From contig NZ_LAJB01000002.1 in assembly GCF_000970685.1 (NCBI RefSeq), positions 248,001 through 312,000 of the forward strand: a DNA stretch of 64,000 bases, in the 5' to 3' direction. Below the pieces are notes generated by a model. It had not been told where the DNA came from, made no database searches, and saw nothing but the letters and a program-made list of their open reading frames with translations. This DNA comes from Domibacillus indicus (GTDB taxonomy: Bacteria > Bacillota > Bacilli > Bacillales > Domibacillaceae). Within the stretch, counting starts at the first letter, position 1. Each line of letters opens with the position of its first letter. The position numbers and the translations under genes are program-made. Shown here piece by piece: positions 25,106-32,987 of the stretch.

Positions 25106-25588
25106 TTAGTCGACTAGACGAAAAAGCTGTTTTAGGAAATCATCGAAGGTATCTGCCATTTTGGTGTAGTACCAAGTCATTTCTCCTGTTGAATAATCCT
25201 CGCAAATAAATTGAATGGAAGGATTTTCTTTTGTAAAGCGATAATCCATAACAAGCCAATTATGAAAATCCCACCACAATACAATCAAATCCTTCGGCAG
25301 GTTTGCTTCTTTCAATAAATCCTCTGATGATACAATGCTCGTATCATCTTCTTCAAAGTGAATAGGGTCAATGTCTAACTTGCACTCTACTGCACTATTA
25401 GGAAACATAAAATACGGATAAGTAAGTTGACCGCCATTTTGCTCTTTCATTAATTGTTTAAACGTTTCTGGAAATTTAATAGTTAATTTAGATTCTGCTT
25501 TTCGAATGATGTCATCATTGATTGGGTATTGATAACGCCAAGTATTCTTTTTGTCCCAAAAGTTTTTGCCGGTATAATACTCCTTCAT
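25106..25588 (-). CDS. SMI1/KNR4 (SUKH) family protein, possible immunity protein
   Basis: The protein has 160 residues. The family signature is visible in DDIIRKAESKLTIKFPETFK followed by QLMKEQNGGQL, and in the later ILPKDLIVLWWDFHNWLVMDY-type strand region (LPKDLIVLWWDFHNW). SUKH proteins are frequent immunity partners of polymorphic toxins. No toxin gene is adjacent, so it is probably an orphan immunity gene. GGAGG is eight to nine bases before ATG 25588. It is flanked by intergenic repeats and another orphan-looking gene. Confidence 0.88.
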   Translation of the reverse strand: MKEYYTGKNFWDKKNTWRYQYPINDDIIRKAESKLTIKFPETFKQLMKEQNGGQLTYPYFMFPNSAVECKLDIDPIHFEEDDTSIVSSEDLLKEANLPKDLIVLWWDFHNWLVMDYRFTKENPSIQFICEDYSTGEMTWYYTKMADTFDDFLKQLFRLVD

Positions 25589-25643
25589 ATTTGTATCCTC
25601 CTATGGTGACGGCAAATTTGGTCTATTTTAATGATTTATATTA

Positions 25644-25675
25644 CAACACAACATAATGGCATTTATGTTGTGTTG
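25644..25675. repeat. Intergenic palindrome, copy C
   Basis: Perfect 13-bp arms CAACACAACATAA and TTATGTTGTGTTG enclose the loop TGGCAT. The same palindrome, more or less worn, appears at 25023, 32176 and 60192. As a hairpin it may also act as a terminator. Confidence 0.7.
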
Positions 25676-25740
25676 AATACTGAATTTTATATTTCATTTT
25701 TTAAACCAATGCCCTGTTAACTAAAGAATATTTATGTCTC

Positions 25741-26250
25741 TCAGATGATTGTGTGCTTGAAATTTGGTCCTTCTTCTCTTTTTTTGATTATTACATTCTC
25801 ATCCAATCCATTACATATGGCGAAATATCCATCATTCAAGTGAAGCCCTATACCAGTTAAATAATAATCCGATGAGTTTGTTTCACGCATTTCAATCATT
25901 TCAATCCCCATCACTTTTTTACCAATAGCAAAATTAAGTTCTTCTAACTTGTTCTTTTCCCAATTAAGTTTTAAATCTGACCCATACCAAGAAAGACCCT
26001 GGGAAACAAGAATTTCATCAAACGTGATAGCGTATTCATTCGTTTTATATGCACATAATTCTAATTGGCGGTCTTCAAAACAAATAACAACGGGACAATC
26101 GTTAAACCATTCATGTTCATCTTGCGCCCAAACAGTCCATATTTCTTTTACATTTCTACCAATCAGAGCTTCAAGTTTCGTTCTGTGGTCTCCTATAATA
26201 GTAGATGGGTTAGTATACATTTTGGGGTTGTAATTTTTAATTCCGAGCAT
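25741..26250 (-). CDS. Hypothetical protein, possibly immunity-like, 169 aa
   Basis: I do not recognise this protein. It is cytosolic, with a central beta-rich section (CPVVICFEDRQLELCAYKTN) and a C-terminal GIGLHLNDGYFAICNGLDEN. Its size, composition and place next to an SMI1/KNR4 gene suggest another orphan immunity protein; this is inference. ATG 26250 has AGGTG about nine bases upstream; TTG 26256 and GTG 26262 are alternatives. Confidence 0.65.
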   Translation of the reverse strand: MLGIKNYNPKMYTNPSTIIGDHRTKLEALIGRNVKEIWTVWAQDEHEWFNDCPVVICFEDRQLELCAYKTNEYAITFDEILVSQGLSWYGSDLKLNWEKNKLEELNFAIGKKVMGIEMIEMRETNSSDYYLTGIGLHLNDGYFAICNGLDENVIIKKREEGPNFKHTII

Positions 26251-26304
26251 AAACAAATTCACCTTTTCATAATGAAGTAATAATTTTAGACCATTTTATC
26301 ATTT

Positions 26305-26398
26305 CTTGTTCAACTAACCTGCCCCGTTTGTTCAATAAGAAAAGGAGGTGCCACAGCTACCTCCGTTGTTAAGTTAAAGCCCCCTTTAGTTGAACAAG
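26305..26398. repeat. MITE-like element with 13-bp terminal inverted repeats
   Basis: CTTGTTCAACTAA (26305-26317) and TTAGTTGAACAAG (26386-26398) are exact inverted repeats bounding 94 bases. Inside is a hairpin GGAGGT / ACCTCC (26344-26364). There is no coding capacity. Similar half-elements occur near 29505 and 60115. It could be a miniature mobile element or a Bacillus-type intergenic repeat. Confidence 0.6.
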
Positions 26399-26451
26399 CA
26401 CCTTTTTAAATTATTATGTCCTCTTTTACCTCTTAATAGCTGTAATAAAGA

Positions 26452-27290
26452 TTAATCAATATAATTAAACATGTAATATAGACCCCAATCCTGGTCATTT
26501 GCCCATGGATCATAGAATCCCGCTTTTATTCCATTCACTGTGTGAGGTGTAAGCTTTGCACAAGATGCGCTGCCGTCTTCATTGAACAAATTTAACACTC
26601 CACGATAAGAGGCTTCTGCTTTCTTATAATACTCAGTATCTTTCGTTATCTCTGCTGCGTTTTGATAAACACGTCCAGTTAAGGAACTCCAATAATGCGG
26701 GAATGTATCACCATACAATCTATGTTTACCAAACCAGTATCCATCCCAGTGTCTTATTGCCGTTTCGTACAGATGATAATCAGGTTGAAGACCATTGAAA
26801 AGTTCTAAAATTTTTATATGTTTTTTTGCTTCATCAAGATACTTACTATCATCCGTTAACTTATACATTTCTAGTAAACAGCCTGAATATAACTAACAGT
26901 GCCGCCACACCAAATATGTGCATGGCATTTATTTGTTATACAGATATCAGCTGATTCATAATCATCATTAAATATTGTGTATATGGAGATGTCTCCTAAT
27001 TTCGAAAAAATATCAAATTCTGTATTGTTCGTAAACGTGTAAACCTCTCGAAGAGTATTGTTGTTAGTAAAACTCCGAGTAACCTCTGTGTCTATTCCTT
27101 TTGGAGCTCTAATGGTTCCCCAAAGTTGAGTCCCTTCCACCCAATTCATTTTATACGGATCATCCTTATGCGATAATGAGCTTATATATATGCCTTCCTT
27201 ATATTCAATGTTAAAAAAACTTTCCTTCATCTCATCCCTATTGTTTGTTTGCATGTAAGTACCCCCAGTATTAAAATTCATCCTTAACAA
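26452..27290 (-). pseudogene. Six-hairpin-glycosidase-like protein with a large internal deletion
   Basis: Two frames encode the ends of one protein. The 5' part (27290-26871) reads SLSHKDDPYKMNWVEGTQLW, then EVYTFTNNTEFDIFSKLGDI and NKCHAHIWCGGTVSYI. The 3' part (from about 26880 to 26452) reads LLEMYKLTDDSKYLDEAKKH, then HWDGYWFGKHRLYGDTFPHY and DPWANDQDWGLYYMFNY, as at the C-terminus of six-hairpin-like carbohydrate-active proteins. From my memory of the family, intact members are several times longer. The two parts meet near 26880 with a one-base phase shift, so most of the middle has been deleted. The product should be inactive. Confidence 0.8.
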
Positions 27291-27656
27291 TAATCTTAGA
27301 TCCCTTCAATATTCTAATGATTAACTATTTTTCGCTGTTGAGTTGGGAACTAGATGAAATATTTTATTTGATTATATTAAAACTCTTGTGTGCATTTAAT
27401 TTAAAATTCAGTTTTTTTAAATTGAATAACAGTAAATTTCTATACCTCCTTTAAAGGAACAGCTGATTCTCCGGAAGAACCGATTGAATAATTACCCGAT
27501 TTATGGAAGTTCGTTGCATTTGGCAATTAAAAATGCTGTTTATGGCATTATGTTTTTTTGAATATAAAAAGCCGAAAACATGCAAGAAACGAATAAAAAT
27601 TTGCATATTTTTGGCTTATTAATAACTTTGGATATTGAACAAAAGCCCCTGATTGT

Positions 27657-27750
27657 TTAAGTGAATCCTTTCACAATATTATCCTTTAATACCGTTCGTT
27701 TATTACAGGGATGCTGCCATATTTGTGGCTTAAGAAAGGTTCTCTACATT
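27657..27750. repeat. Intergenic repeat, copy 1 (pair with 30769)
   Basis: It shares TTTATTACAGGGATGCTGCC and diverged flanks (GTTTAAGT, CCTTTAA, then an AGG..CTACAT end) with 30769-30862 in the same orientation. No coding sense is evident. Confidence 0.5.
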
Positions 27751-27961
27751 TTTTATTGCAATGCTTTCCTATAGAGACAGAATAAAAGGAACTCTCCCTT
27801 TATGAAAGGAAAGTCCCCGTTATTCACCGCTGGTAGTAATAAATATAATTTACTATTTAATCCTTTTCACTAAGGGTTAGTACGGAAGAGTGTTTTAGTT
27901 ACTTTAATTCTAAATCCCCTCGTTCTTCCACAATTCTTTGTCCCCAGAATAATTGTTCCTC

Positions 27962-28057
27962 TTTTGCTTCCTTTAATAATAGCAGTATTTCTTTCATTTA
28001 TTATTTCATAGGAGCCTTTGATAACAGGGCCGTTTCCTTAATAATATCTACCTCGTC
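27962..28057 (-). pseudogene. Degenerate fragment duplicated from the gene at 32253
   Basis: About 95 bases match 32465-32562 closely by eye (shared TAACAGTATTTCTTTCATTT-type run, then ATTTCATAGGAG and CGTTTCCTTAATAATATCT). Here the frame is broken by stops. The fragment ends just beside the csaA stop. Confidence 0.65.
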
Positions 28058-28064
28058 GGTGTCT

Positions 28065-28394
28065 CTATGCTATGGGTGTTCCATTTTCAACAGGTTCATC
28101 TGGCTTTAAAAGTACCACATCACCTTCTTCTGGGACACCTCCTAGTACTAATACCTCAGATTTAAACCCTGCGATACGTCTATGTGGGAAGTTTACTACT
28201 GCCACCACTTGACTTCCAATAAGCTGTTCTGGTTTATATCTTCGTGTAATTTGAGCTGAAGATTGTTTAATGCCCATTTCCCCAAAGTCGATTTCTAGCT
28301 TTATAGCTGGTTTTCTGGCTTCGGGAAAAGGTCTTGCATTGATAATCGTCCCAGCCCGAATATCCAGTTTTGTAAAATCTTCTATTTCTGCCAA
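28065..28394 (-). CDS. csaA: CsaA, tRNA-binding-domain chaperone-like protein
   Basis: This 109-residue protein is nearly the full length of B. subtilis CsaA (110). The OB-fold tRNA-binding (EMAP/MetRS-beta type) signature is clear: [56 protein letters not shown] and [12 protein letters not shown]. CsaA is a dimeric protein linked to export of preproteins and chaperone activity in Bacillus. The start is taken as TTG 28394, with AAGGTGG eight bases upstream, which aligns with the known N-terminus; a GTG at 28406 is the alternative. It is a single gene. Confidence 0.95.
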   Translation of the reverse strand: MAEIEDFTKLDIRAGTIINARPFPEARKPAIKLEIDFGEMGIKQSSAQITRRYKPEQLIGSQVVAVVNFPHRRIAGFKSEVLVLGGVPEEGDVVLLKPDEPVENGTPIA

Positions 28395-28535
28395 ACGGAT
28401 AACCACCTTTTTAAAATTTTAAATGTTGCTATTTTGAACCTGGCTTTAGTCAGGTCTAATACATTCGGAAGACCATATTAAACCCGGAGTATTGCTGCAA
28501 CGTAATAAATAGCTCCTTTCATTTTGCTCACCTTT

Positions 28536-28608
28536 TAAAAAAAGGATATGTAAACTTATAGTAAGAAATTTTTCAAACAATTTCTTTACCAAGTTTCATA
28601 TCCTTTTT
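28536..28608 (-). terminator. Long-stem terminator of the AraC gene
   Basis: An interrupted stem of about 30 bp joins AAAAGGATATG and GTAAGAAATT with their complements, AATTTCTTTAC and CATATCCTTTTT. It begins at the stop codon of the AraC-type gene. Confidence 0.75.
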
Positions 28609-29308
28609 ATCCTTTATTAAGGAGTCTATACTTTTGCGGGGACAATCCCTCAGATTTAACAAACCATCTTGTAAACGATGAAGAATTCACAAAACCTAAC
28701 TCCTCACTAATCCTTGTCATAGACCATACTGTTGAATTCAGCAAGATTTTAGCCTCTTGTAAACGAATTCCAGCTATATAATCTTTTAGGCTTTTTCCTG
28801 TTTTTTTCTTAAACCATGTTGAATAATATACTGGATGGTAATGCTCTATTTCAGCTAAAGTTTTCAATCTAATTGACTCTCTAAAATGTTTATGAATATA
28901 GTCGATTGAGGGAGAATTGGTCATTTGAAATTTATTGGTTACATATCTAGTTAACTCTATTAAAGCGCCAGTACTCTCTTTATTCTTTGATTCCTCCAAA
29001 AGCAAATAACGGATTGAATCCCACTTTTTATCCACCGGAGTATACATACTACTTGTGTCATCCGGCAAAAATCGCAAGGGAATATCTAAGATTAAGAACT
29101 CATTCCTGTCCAGTGCACGAAAGGTATGCTCAAACCCCGGAGGAAGGTAAAAACAGTAATCTGAGTCAAGTTTTATCTCCTGCCACTGTGTTATTATCTC
29201 TAAGGAACCTTGTAATGGAAAAAGCAATTGCCCATATTCATGCTGATGTGAATGAAACTCTCTAGAATATGACCTTTTCTCACATAATATTTGATTGAAA
29301 CTTTCCAT
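28607..29308 (-). CDS. AraC family regulator with N-terminal cupin
   Basis: The protein has 233 residues. A cupin-like sensor (FHSHQHEYGQLLFPLQGSLE, then YCFYLPPGFEHTF) is followed by a two-HTH AraC DNA-binding domain (SIRLKTLAEIEHYHPVYYST, then MTRISEELGFVNSSSFTRWF and GLSPQKYRLL). The metal/ligand His pattern of the cupin (HSHQHEYG) is present. ATG 29308 has GGGGGGAGA five bases upstream. No obvious target operon is adjacent. The polysaccharide deacetylase gene beyond it has its own signals. Confidence 0.9.
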   Translation of the reverse strand: MESFNQILCEKRSYSREFHSHQHEYGQLLFPLQGSLEIITQWQEIKLDSDYCFYLPPGFEHTFRALDRNEFLILDIPLRFLPDDTSSMYTPVDKKWDSIRYLLLEESKNKESTGALIELTRYVTNKFQMTNSPSIDYIHKHFRESIRLKTLAEIEHYHPVYYSTWFKKKTGKSLKDYIAGIRLQEAKILLNSTVWSMTRISEELGFVNSSSFTRWFVKSEGLSPQKYRLLNKG

Positions 29309-29537
29309 GATCTCCCCCCTATTCATTAATATATTATTATAAATTTAAACCAGAAATATATGAATAGTTTAGAAAGAGGCCCCATATTTTATTTTCTCTT
29401 CTTAGCATGATAATTCTCATTCTTTTTATTCATAATCTATCTCTTTCACTATACTGCATCGTTTGTTTAATAATTCAACAGAAAAAGCGCTGACCCTTTT
29501 GGATCAACACACCCGTTAGTTGAGTAAAAAGTAATTT

Positions 29538-30242
29538 TCATGGGGACAATTCTTGAAGCTCATCCACAGTCACAAATTTATACCCTTCGTTCGTAAGTTC
29601 TCTTAAAATATCTTCAATCGCTTGCATTGCCCCACCTGTTTGATCGTACATTGGATGCAGCAAGATTATCGACCCTGGTTTAATGTTCTCCACCACATAT
29701 TTTACTTTTTCATCAGCACTTGTGTAATATTTATCCGGTTCTAAAGACCACATAATCGTTTCTCTGTTGTGCTTATTTAAATAATAAGGCAATCCCGCAA
29801 ATTTTTTCCCGTAAGGAGGTCGAAAGTCAATTTCGCTCTTATATCCAGACTTTCTAATCAACTCATCCGTTTTTTCAATTTCTTCTTTAATAAAAGCGGG
29901 AGATTTTAAAACCATTCTTTTGTGTGAATAGGTGTGATTTCCAATTTGATGCCCTGCTTCTACCAATTTTTTTGCTTCTTCAGGGTATTTTTCAATATCC
30001 TTTCCAATAAGAAAAAAGGTAGCTTTTGCCTCGTATTTATCCAATAAAGGCAGAATCTGATCCACATTCTTTGTCGGACCGTCGTCAAATGTTAAAGCAA
30101 GAACCTTGTTTTCCGTTTCAACCTGATATGTTAACCCTCCAAATAATTGAAAGGTTCTTAATTTTGTCACTTTAAAAGTTCCTGCGAATAAAAGAGCTAT
30201 TAACAAAAAGCCAATTCCAAAAAATATTAGTTTCTTTTTCAT
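29538..30242 (-). CDS. Polysaccharide deacetylase (CE4/NodB domain)
   Basis: This 234-residue protein has an N-terminal signal-anchor (about 4-22) and a NodB domain: motif 1 TFDDGP at 51-56 (catalytic base and metal Asp), motif 2 H103 and H107 in GNHTYSHK (metal ligands), motif 3 RPPYG at 141-145, and motif 5 ILLHP. All metal residues are present, so it should be an active extracytoplasmic deacetylase of peptidoglycan or related GlcNAc polymers, like the PdaA/YlxY group. AAAGGAAA precedes the ATG. Confidence 0.93.
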   Translation of the reverse strand: MKKKLIFFGIGFLLIALLFAGTFKVTKLRTFQLFGGLTYQVETENKVLALTFDDGPTKNVDQILPLLDKYEAKATFFLIGKDIEKYPEEAKKLVEAGHQIGNHTYSHKRMVLKSPAFIKEEIEKTDELIRKSGYKSEIDFRPPYGKKFAGLPYYLNKHNRETIMWSLEPDKYYTSADEKVKYVVENIKPGSIILLHPMYDQTGGAMQAIEDILRELTNEGYKFVTVDELQELSP

Positions 30243-30404
30243 CTGTGTTTCCTTTCTTTCAAAGGCTGCTATATAACGCCTGGTATTTTAAATGCAAATG
30301 CTTTATTGAAGCAGCCTGCCATGATTCATTGAATAGTCTCTTCCGTTTCAAGTTCTATAGTCAAGTCAATAATTCCTTTAAAAGAAATTTTAAGGGGGTG
30401 TATT

Positions 30405-30706
30405 TTGTTATTATCACAAGCATGGGAAATGTATGACTCGGATGAGCGAATAGAAGGATTCTCTCCGAAAACATTAAAAGCATATCAACTTCAAGTTACC
30501 TTGCTTATTCGTCATTTGGGAGATATAGAAATCAATTCACTTACAGCGGAACAATTAAAATAATATTTATCTAAAATTAGTTAAATAATGGCGCCCCCAT
30601 TGAAGTGATACAAAGTTTAATGAGACATGAAAAAAGTAAAACAACTCGAATCTATGCGGAGTTACGTGGTCAACTTAGGAAGGAATTTCATCAGAAGTAT
30701 TTTTAA
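30405..30706 (+). pseudogene. Tyrosine recombinase (phage/ICE-type integrase) deletion remnant
   Basis: TTG 30405 (AAGGGGGTG upstream) opens a 52-codon N-terminal piece with the core-binding pattern (SQAWEMYDSDERIEGFSPKT, then YQLQVTLLIRHLGDIEINSL), stopping at 30563. From 30584 a second piece gives the end of the catalytic domain (GAPIEVIQSLMRHEKSKTTR, then IYAELRGQLRKEFHQKYF), including the HxxR-like region and the catalytic Tyr in RIYAEL. The middle of the gene is missing. It marks a former integrated element. Confidence 0.8.
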
Positions 30707-30768
30707 AAAATCATTAAGAGCAATGAGGTTCAAATAACCATCGTTGCTCCATTAAACTCTTGCCCTCT

Positions 30769-30862
30769 ATCGTTTAAGTTCATCTGTTTACAAACTTCCT
30801 TTAAAAGTTTATTTATTACAGGGATGCTGCCCCCTTTTGTGCCAGGAGGAACCTACATAAAA
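30769..30862. repeat. Intergenic repeat, copy 2 (pair with 27657)
   Basis: Same orientation and order of matches as 27657-27750, centred on TTTATTACAGGGATGCTGCC. Confidence 0.5.
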
Positions 30863-30960
30863 AAGCATTAATCCATAGTGAATCAATGCGCCCGATTGTG
30901 ATAGATACATTTATCTCATTACTTTTTTGAATCAAAAGCGCCATACTTAACCTCTTCGTA

Positions 30961-31527
30961 TTATTTTTCTTTTAATATTGAATATTTCCGATAAAATTTA
31001 TAGAAACTGATACCAAAAAAAACAACCAGAAGTGCAGGAGCCAACTTCAAAAGGACAAATGGAGTTTCAAACAAAAAGGCCTTTAAAAGTAATGAACCTT
31101 TCATACTCCAAAGACCTTCATGATATAATCCCGAATTTTCGTAAGGCCTATAAGAAAAAGCCAGACACAGCATCCCTAACCAAAATGAATAACTCATTAA
31201 TCTTTTATAATAATTAGCCTTTGATTGGCGGTCCGAAAAGATTTCATTTTGATCATCCTCTTCTTTTTGCCAATATCGAATTCCCCCAAGCCAGGAGTCA
31301 TTTATATAGATCCAGCCAAAATCTTCATATATCCCTTTGTAATCCTCGAGTTTTTTCTTTGGTAAATAATCTTGATAATCCAGCCGCATAACATATTTTT
31401 TGTCCGTTTTTTGGAAAGTGTATATTCCTAATCCACTAATATTTGTGCAGCGATAGCCTTTTTGTAATTGCTCGTTCAGCCATTGCTCTTCTCTTTCAAT
31501 ATTAAAAAACACTTTAAACTTCTTCAT
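30961..31527 (-). CDS. DUF2812 domain membrane protein
   Basis: The protein has 188 residues. The soluble N-terminal DUF2812 part (KVFFNIEREEQWLNEQLQKG, then YVMRLDYQDYL, DFGWIYINDSWLGGIRYW) is followed by two membrane helices (about 112-130 and 155-178). DUF2812 proteins almost always accompany PadR regulators in Firmicutes and may act as membrane-bound modulators; the function is unproven. ATG 31527 lies inside the PadR gene (14-base overlap), so it is translationally coupled. Confidence 0.88.
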   Translation of the reverse strand: MKKFKVFFNIEREEQWLNEQLQKGYRCTNISGLGIYTFQKTDKKYVMRLDYQDYLPKKKLEDYKGIYEDFGWIYINDSWLGGIRYWQKEEDDQNEIFSDRQSKANYYKRLMSYSFWLGMLCLAFSYRPYENSGLYHEGLWSMKGSLLLKAFLFETPFVLLKLAPALLVVFFGISFYKFYRKYSILKEK

Positions 31528-31831
31528 TGGATTCACTTCCTTCGTATAGGGATAAAATATGCGTTAGCCTTTCTTGTTCCATTCTCAATATGGCTGTTCC
31601 TTCTGCAGTTATCCTATAAATTTTTCTCCGGCCCGAATTTCCAACAGGTTCAATCCAACCATGTTTACTTAAATTTTCAATTGCCCCGTATAATGTACCA
31701 GCTGCTAAAATAACGGCACCGTTACTTATTTTTTCTATCTCCTGCATTACGGCATAGCCATGGAGAGGTTCACGAAGGGCTAATAAAATATAATGCATGG
31801 TTTCAGACAACGGCAATAATTTGTGTTTCAT
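31514..31831 (-). CDS. PadR family transcriptional regulator
   Basis: This 105-residue protein has the PadR winged HTH: LSETMHYILLALREPLHGYA, VMQEIEKIS, AGTLYGAIENLSKHGWIEPV and RRKIYRITAEG. A short C-terminal helix should mediate dimerisation. AAGGGG precedes the ATG. Three direct repeats of CAGTTYAACT lie just upstream (31848-31896), so autoregulation of the padR-DUF2812 unit is likely. The inducing signal is unknown. Confidence 0.92.
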   Translation of the reverse strand: MKHKLLPLSETMHYILLALREPLHGYAVMQEIEKISNGAVILAAGTLYGAIENLSKHGWIEPVGNSGRRKIYRITAEGTAILRMEQERLTHILSLYEGSESNEEV

Positions 31832-31847
31832 ACTTTCACCCCTTATT

Positions 31848-31896
31848 CAGTTCAACTATACAGTTTAACTTTATAACAATATAATACAGTTCAACT
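31848..31896. promoter_or_regulatory. Triple direct repeat, candidate PadR operator
   Basis: CAGTTYAACT occurs at 31848-31857, 31861-31870 and 31887-31896, with start spacings of 13 and 26 bases. It lies 17 bases upstream of the PadR start and overlaps the expected promoter. Confidence 0.6.
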
Positions 31897-32129
31897 GAGT
31901 AGTCAACAGCGTTTTTAAAATTCATCGAAGGAACTCAAAGTAAAATATTTATAATTGAGAAAAAATATATAAAAAAGCCGGTTTCCATTACGTAGGAAAA
32001 CCGACTTTGTGTGTTAATCTTATTTAATTTAATGGCCTGATTATTGCATCTGATCTAAAAATGCTTCTTGAATTAATCCGCCCTGTTCGTACAATAAAAT
32101 GCATTATAAAAATCTCCTCGAGCTTGCAC

Positions 32130-32246
32130 TTGAATCGAAAAAACGCCCCAAATTCTAAAGATCCGGGACGCTCTCAATACAACATAATCGCATTTATATT
32201 GTAGTCAATTTCACTGATCAACAGTAGACCGAAACGGTTGAATAAA
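32130..32246. repeat. Intergenic repeat element, copy D (most complete)
   Basis: It has a hairpin AACGCCCC / CGGGACGCT, then the palindrome CAATACAACATAAT and complement (32176-32205), then the 20-bp box AACAGTAGACCGAAACGGTT (32221-32240). The 60147-60225 copy shares the first two parts; copies A and B share the box. Confidence 0.6.
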
Positions 32247-32252
32247 ACTCAT

Positions 32253-32647
32253 TTATTTATACTGGTGAAAATTTGTCTCCTTTGGCGTTACGGATTTGAT
32301 ATACGCTATATCTTCCTCACTGATATTTGGAGCGAAAAACTCTGTTCCCCAATGTTCAGAGTGAAAAAGGAGTGCCTTATTTTTGACTAAAGAAATCGAA
32401 AACCATTTTAATCTCCCGTTTGTTTTTACATTCTTATACAACAGGCGGTTTGAAATCTCCTCTGTTTTGCTTCCTTTGATACTAACAGTATTTCTTTCAT
32501 TTACTATTTCATAGGAGTCTTTGAATAAAAGGGTCGTTTCCTTAATAATATCTTTCTCGTCATTCCAGCATTGAATTTCTATGGTGTCTGATTGCTCGAT
32601 AAATTTTCTCATTAAAAGAACCCAGTAATCATAATTTTCAGTTTCAG
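32253..32647 (-). pseudogene. Hypothetical protein, probably truncated at its N-terminus
   Basis: The frame encodes about 130 gene-like residues (YDYWVLLMRKFIEQSDTIEI, then ISNRLLYKNVKTNGRLKWFS and HSEHWGTEFFAPNISEEDIA). Upstream of about 32647 the same frame merely runs antisense through a methyltransferase remnant, so the natural N-terminus is missing. A worn duplicate of its middle lies at 27962. There is no recognised family and no good ribosome binding site. Confidence 0.55.
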
Positions 32648-32649
32648 GG

Positions 32650-32925
32650 AGCGGCTGGGAAAAAACGAACGACGGCAAAAAGCTGCACTGGAACGTAGAC
32701 AAATACTTTTATGAAGGGATGTATGAGCAGCGTTTAGGCGAGAACGAAAAAATGTTATTCTTTCATCGAACATTAACAAGTTATATAAACACGTTAATCA
32801 AAACAGGCTTTATCTTAGAAAGCCTGGTAGAGCCTACGCCATCAAAAGAGATGCTAAAAAAATATCCTTCATTCGAAGAAGATTTCAAATGTGCTGATTT
32901 TATCGTTTTTAAATTGAAAAAGTAA
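32650..32925 (+). pseudogene. C-terminal remnant of a SAM methyltransferase
   Basis: About 92 in-frame codons (GWEKTNDGKKLHWNVDKYFY, then RTLTSYINTLIKTGFILESL and EPTPSKEMLKKYPSFEEDF) match the last third of the intact methyltransferase at 9729. The SAM-binding motif region is missing. It abuts, tail to tail, the truncated gene at 32253, which marks a rearrangement junction near 32647. Confidence 0.75.
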
Positions 32926-32987
32926 AAATAGTGAGCAATCGTATTGTCCTGCACAGCAAGTGACGTTGCAGGGGGTATTCGATGTAT

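Larger units (their letters stand above)
27291..28064. other. Long AT-rich intergenic region with remnants and repeats
   Basis: This stretch holds a hairpin at 27567-27619 (AAGCC and an ATGCAA stem), a repeat shared with 30769-30862, and a degenerate copy of part of the gene at 32253. I see no intact gene. Confidence 0.55.
31832..32252. other. Intergenic region with PadR sites and a repeat element
   Basis: It contains the three PadR-type direct repeats (31848-31896), an unannotated AT-rich stretch, a hairpin at about 31975-32005 (AAGCCGGTTTCC / GGAAAACCGACTT), and the repeat element copy at 32130-32246. I see no gene. Confidence 0.5.

Noticed and set aside
27780-27835. GGAACTCTCCC ... GGAAAGTCCC as a terminator
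   Set aside because: The arms do not pair properly when aligned base by base.
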